Origin: Nereocystis luetkeana
Lineage: Eukaryota; Sar; Phaeophyceae; Laminariales; Laminariaceae
Assembly: GCA_031213475.1 (NCBI GenBank)
Contig: JARUPZ010000026.1
Span: 2,369,095 to 2,433,094, forward strand
DNA length: 64,000 nt
Direction of reading: 5' to 3'
The notes below the pieces were generated by a model, which was not told the DNA's origin, did not search any database, and saw nothing but the letters and a program-made list of their open reading frames with translations. Shown one piece after another: positions 61,450 to 64,000 of this stretch; the stretch's first letter is position 1; every line of letters begins with the position of its first letter. Made by a program: the position numbers and the translations under genes.

Positions 61450-62430
61450 TTCTACCGGGACGACCTGAAAACAAAAAAAGGAACGCGCTAAAAAACCGGT
61501 GAAAAAAAAAAACGGGGCACGCTTGAGACACCGAAACCTGAAACGCAAAAATAAACGCAAAAAACCGAGACACGCTTGATTGACTCAAGACACAACGAAA
61601 AACACGCCAAAAATACGAAGAAAAAAAACGCGAACCTTGGCACAAAAAAAAAACAAAAACACGATGACACTATAGTAGGCATCTCGCGGTATGTAGGTAT
61701 AGTCGAGTCGGTCCATCGAAACACGACCGTTCCAATGCCCTCCAGCCACAAGAGGCAGGCCTGCACCGCCAAAGAGCAGACAGCCCAACCTAACTATAAA
61801 GACTTCGCGAATACATCACCCCATCAAGTGTGAAAGAATCCCTTGCGCGTGCGAAGGTCGATTTGTCCGCGTGGAGCCTGAAAACCATCGAGAGAGAAAG
61901 TGCAACGAAGCTTAGGGCACCTTTGAATGTTAGAAATTGATTTTTGTTTCATTTTTTGTTCCCGGTCACTTTTTTCATTTGAAGTCGTCACTTTGTTCCC
62001 ACGAGAAAAATATAAATATAAAAATAACAAAAAAATCTTCAGATCAGAAACTGTGTGAGTGCGCATCGTCGCCAAAAAAAACCGTCAACGGAAGCATCCT
62101 TTACTTTTTCAACCCAGCACAACCAGAATACACGAAACACAACCATGATTGGCGATAAGACACAGAAAACAGACCACTCGTGCAAAACCACGTCGCAACC
62201 ACAGCACGACTTGAAAAAAAAGCAACATCGAAAGACGGAAAAAAAACAGAGAAGAAAATGACGAGAAAAAATATTTTTGAAAAAAACGGAGAAAAAACAA
62301 ACAAACAAACAAACTGGGAAGTACTGGTAAGGCACAAAATAAAATAAAATAAAAAAAGTACACCAGATAAAATAAGGACACAAAATAAAAAAAACACGAA
62401 AAAAAAAAACGAAGAGAACGTGGTGGCAAT
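61450..62430. other. A-rich stretch without recognisable gene
   Basis: Long A-runs and AAAAACAC motifs. The open frames are compositional only (Lys/Phe-rich). Confidence 0.4.
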
Positions 62431-62438
62431 AGGCGTAC

Positions 62439-62659
62439 CGGAGGAAGGGGCGGCTGTCCCGGCAGCGGGGGGGGGGGGAGCGGAGGGCTACCCCCCGGGA
62501 ACATGTGCTGGTTCGCGTTCGCCGGCGGCTGTTCGTTCCCCATCGACTCTGCACCAGGGAGAGGGGGCTGGAAACCCGCCGGAGGCAGTGCCGGGGGCCA
62601 CATGGGCGGCGCCCCCGGCATGCTCGGCGGTAGTGGCGGCGGCACGTACCCTGCGCTCG
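62439..62659 (-). CDS. Candidate proline-rich exon
   Basis: On the minus strand an AG acceptor (62661-62660, TTCAG) opens a GC-rich frame: SAGYVPPPLPPSMPGAPPMW, PPALPPAGFQPPLPGAESMG, NEQPPANANQHMFPGGSPPL, then PPPPLPGQPPLPP. A donor CCG/GTACGCC lies at 62439/62438. The composition resembles the Pro/Met/Gly-rich tails of splicing factors or actin regulators. There is no domain, so function is not assigned. The GC content contrasts sharply with the A-rich flank. Partner exons were not found. Confidence 0.4.
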
Positions 62660-62811
62660 CTGAACATTGCACGCGAGTCGGGTATGGGTTGGGGATGGAG
62701 TTCGAGGATGAGTTTCGGGCAGAGGGTGGGAATGAGGGTGGGAATGAGGGTGGGGTTTGGGTTTTGGGCTTTAGGTGTTGAGGACTTACTTTGGGACAGG
62801 GGTTGGTGTAC

Positions 62812-63030
62812 AGGGGGGGTGTGTACTCGATAGGAGAGATGTACTCGATCTCATGCATGGCCGTAGTCGTGTGAACATAGACCCTCGCATCCCTACAATG
62901 CCGGGACGGAGAACGTCGGGTTTTCACCGACCAGGCAAACATTGCTTGCACCAAGCGCGAAGCGCCGTGTGGTGTCTGGCGAGTCGCATGAAGGGTGAGC
63001 TGCATCCTACTAAGGACCGCTTTTGAGGCT
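62812..63030 (-). repeat. Family C repeat, truncated reverse copy C12
   Basis: GTACTCGATAGGAGAGATGT, CATGCATGGCCGTAGTCGTG, GCGCGAAGCGCCGTGTGGTG, GAGCTGCATCCTACTAAGGA. The tail side borders a G-run. Confidence 0.85.
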
Positions 63031-64000
63031 ACAGGGAGGTGGCTTTTCGGATAGGGGTTGACTTTGGGGGCAAGGGTCCGCGTTGGCGCGGGGGGTTATA
63101 GGGCGGGAGCGGCGTCGGGGTTCGGCGCGTGGGATCAAGTTGTTCGAGTGGGGAAAAGGGAGGGTATCGTGTGATAACACGCCCGGACGGTAAGTCCAGT
63201 GCACTCTCCTCGCACTCTCACTCAGTGCATGGCCACATCATAATAACGGCCTTGGCCTTGCAGCAGCACCAACATGAACATTTTTTTTGTCGAGAGTGAA
63301 AGACTGGCTGCACTTATTTCCACTGGCCCAACAGCAGCAGTGCGATGTACCCTGGGAAACAGCTTCCGTCAGAGAAAAGAACCGACCCGTTATCAGCCCC
63401 ACGCAGACTTTTTACGTCTTTTTTTTTTTTTTTTCTTTTGGCAAGGTTTGCGGAATCACGGCGGAGTGTAGGGCCTGGTTTGTACTGGTATGTTATGTCT
63501 GTACTTTGTTCTGCTGTGAGAGCAAAGGTTGGGCGAAAAAAACGATGAAAACCGACGAGCGCAGTGGTCGAAAACGTGGGCCGAATAAGTGAGCCCTCCC
63601 TCTGTCCGCGAGGAAACCCGAAGGCTTTTTTGTACCGGGGGGGGGGAAGAAAGACACCTGCCACCAAGGCTTTTCCAGAAGGTAGCCGGGGGTAACATAT
63701 CCTGCGGGTTCAGCTGGACAGTGAAAACATGACGATCAAAACGAAACAAAATTGAAACAAGTATAAACATCACAAGCAAAAAAAAACAAGAACATTCCGA
63801 AAAACAGCAAACACACAAAAAAACAGGGATGCCGCGGTGTGTGCACAATTCAGCAATCCAAAAGGGTGTGCGGTTTTCGGCCGTTGCCAAAAACCTTACA
63901 AGGCTTCCCTTTTCTTGTTTTGCTGAATGACGCCCGAAAAAGAAAAGTAAGTACCAGAATGAATGAAGCAACTTGCAAAACTGGTTTGACGTGTAGTTTT
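63031..64000. other. Right end, no recognisable gene
   Basis: G-rich then A/T-rich sequence with a T-run at 63420-63434. Open frames are short and unsupported. Confidence 0.4.

Overview
The window looks like nuclear DNA from a photosynthetic, flagellate eukaryote. I think a brown alga or related stramenopile is most likely, but the sequence does not prove it. Supporting signs: two intron-rich genes with GT-AG introns of 0.3-2 kb, a tubulin glutamylase (a cilium/flagellum enzyme), a cysteine synthase whose upstream reading frame contains an ASAF-type motif typical of heterokont plastid targeting, and a very high load of small transposons, minisatellites and long poly-C/poly-G runs. There is no bacterial gene organisation, no rRNA or tRNA, and no CRISPR array.

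Genes. (1) 1409-5354 (+): the last four coding exons of a TTLL1-type tubulin polyglutamylase; the 5' part lies beyond the left edge. (2) 19959-22793 (-): a 2.8-kb arginine/serine/glycine-rich reading frame, probably an SR/RGG-type nuclear RNA-associated protein. (3) 41762-52089 (+): a complete nine-exon PLP-dependent O-acetylserine (thiol) lyase (cysteine synthase), 344 residues from the first visible ATG. Weaker exon candidates lie at 10638-10787 (-, SMAP-like), 18084-18258 (+, cut by a transposon), 24487-24541 (+, possible first exon) and 62439-62659 (-, proline-rich).

Repeats occupy most of the rest. Family A: about 110-bp palindromic MITEs with TA ends, some 15 copies. Family B: about 96-bp palindromes ending TTAACCC/GGGTTAA (piggyBac-like target), about 12 copies. 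Family C: about 550-bp non-autonomous repeat ending in poly-C. Family D: a repeat with a compensated hairpin and a 15-bp minisatellite. Family E: about 85-bp TIR element. H: two 840-bp TIR elements in inverted orientation. I: two about 300-bp elements carrying telomere-like repeats. J: one 572-bp element with perfect 29-bp inverted ends. Several are nested (A in B twice, A in A, a poly-A retrocopy in A, B in a minisatellite), especially at 33.6-35.3 kb.

The most unusual signal is in the cysteine synthase gene. Introns 3 and 7 each begin with several decayed tandem copies of the end of the preceding exon together with its 5' splice site. This suggests introns growing by repeated duplication of exon-intron junctions.
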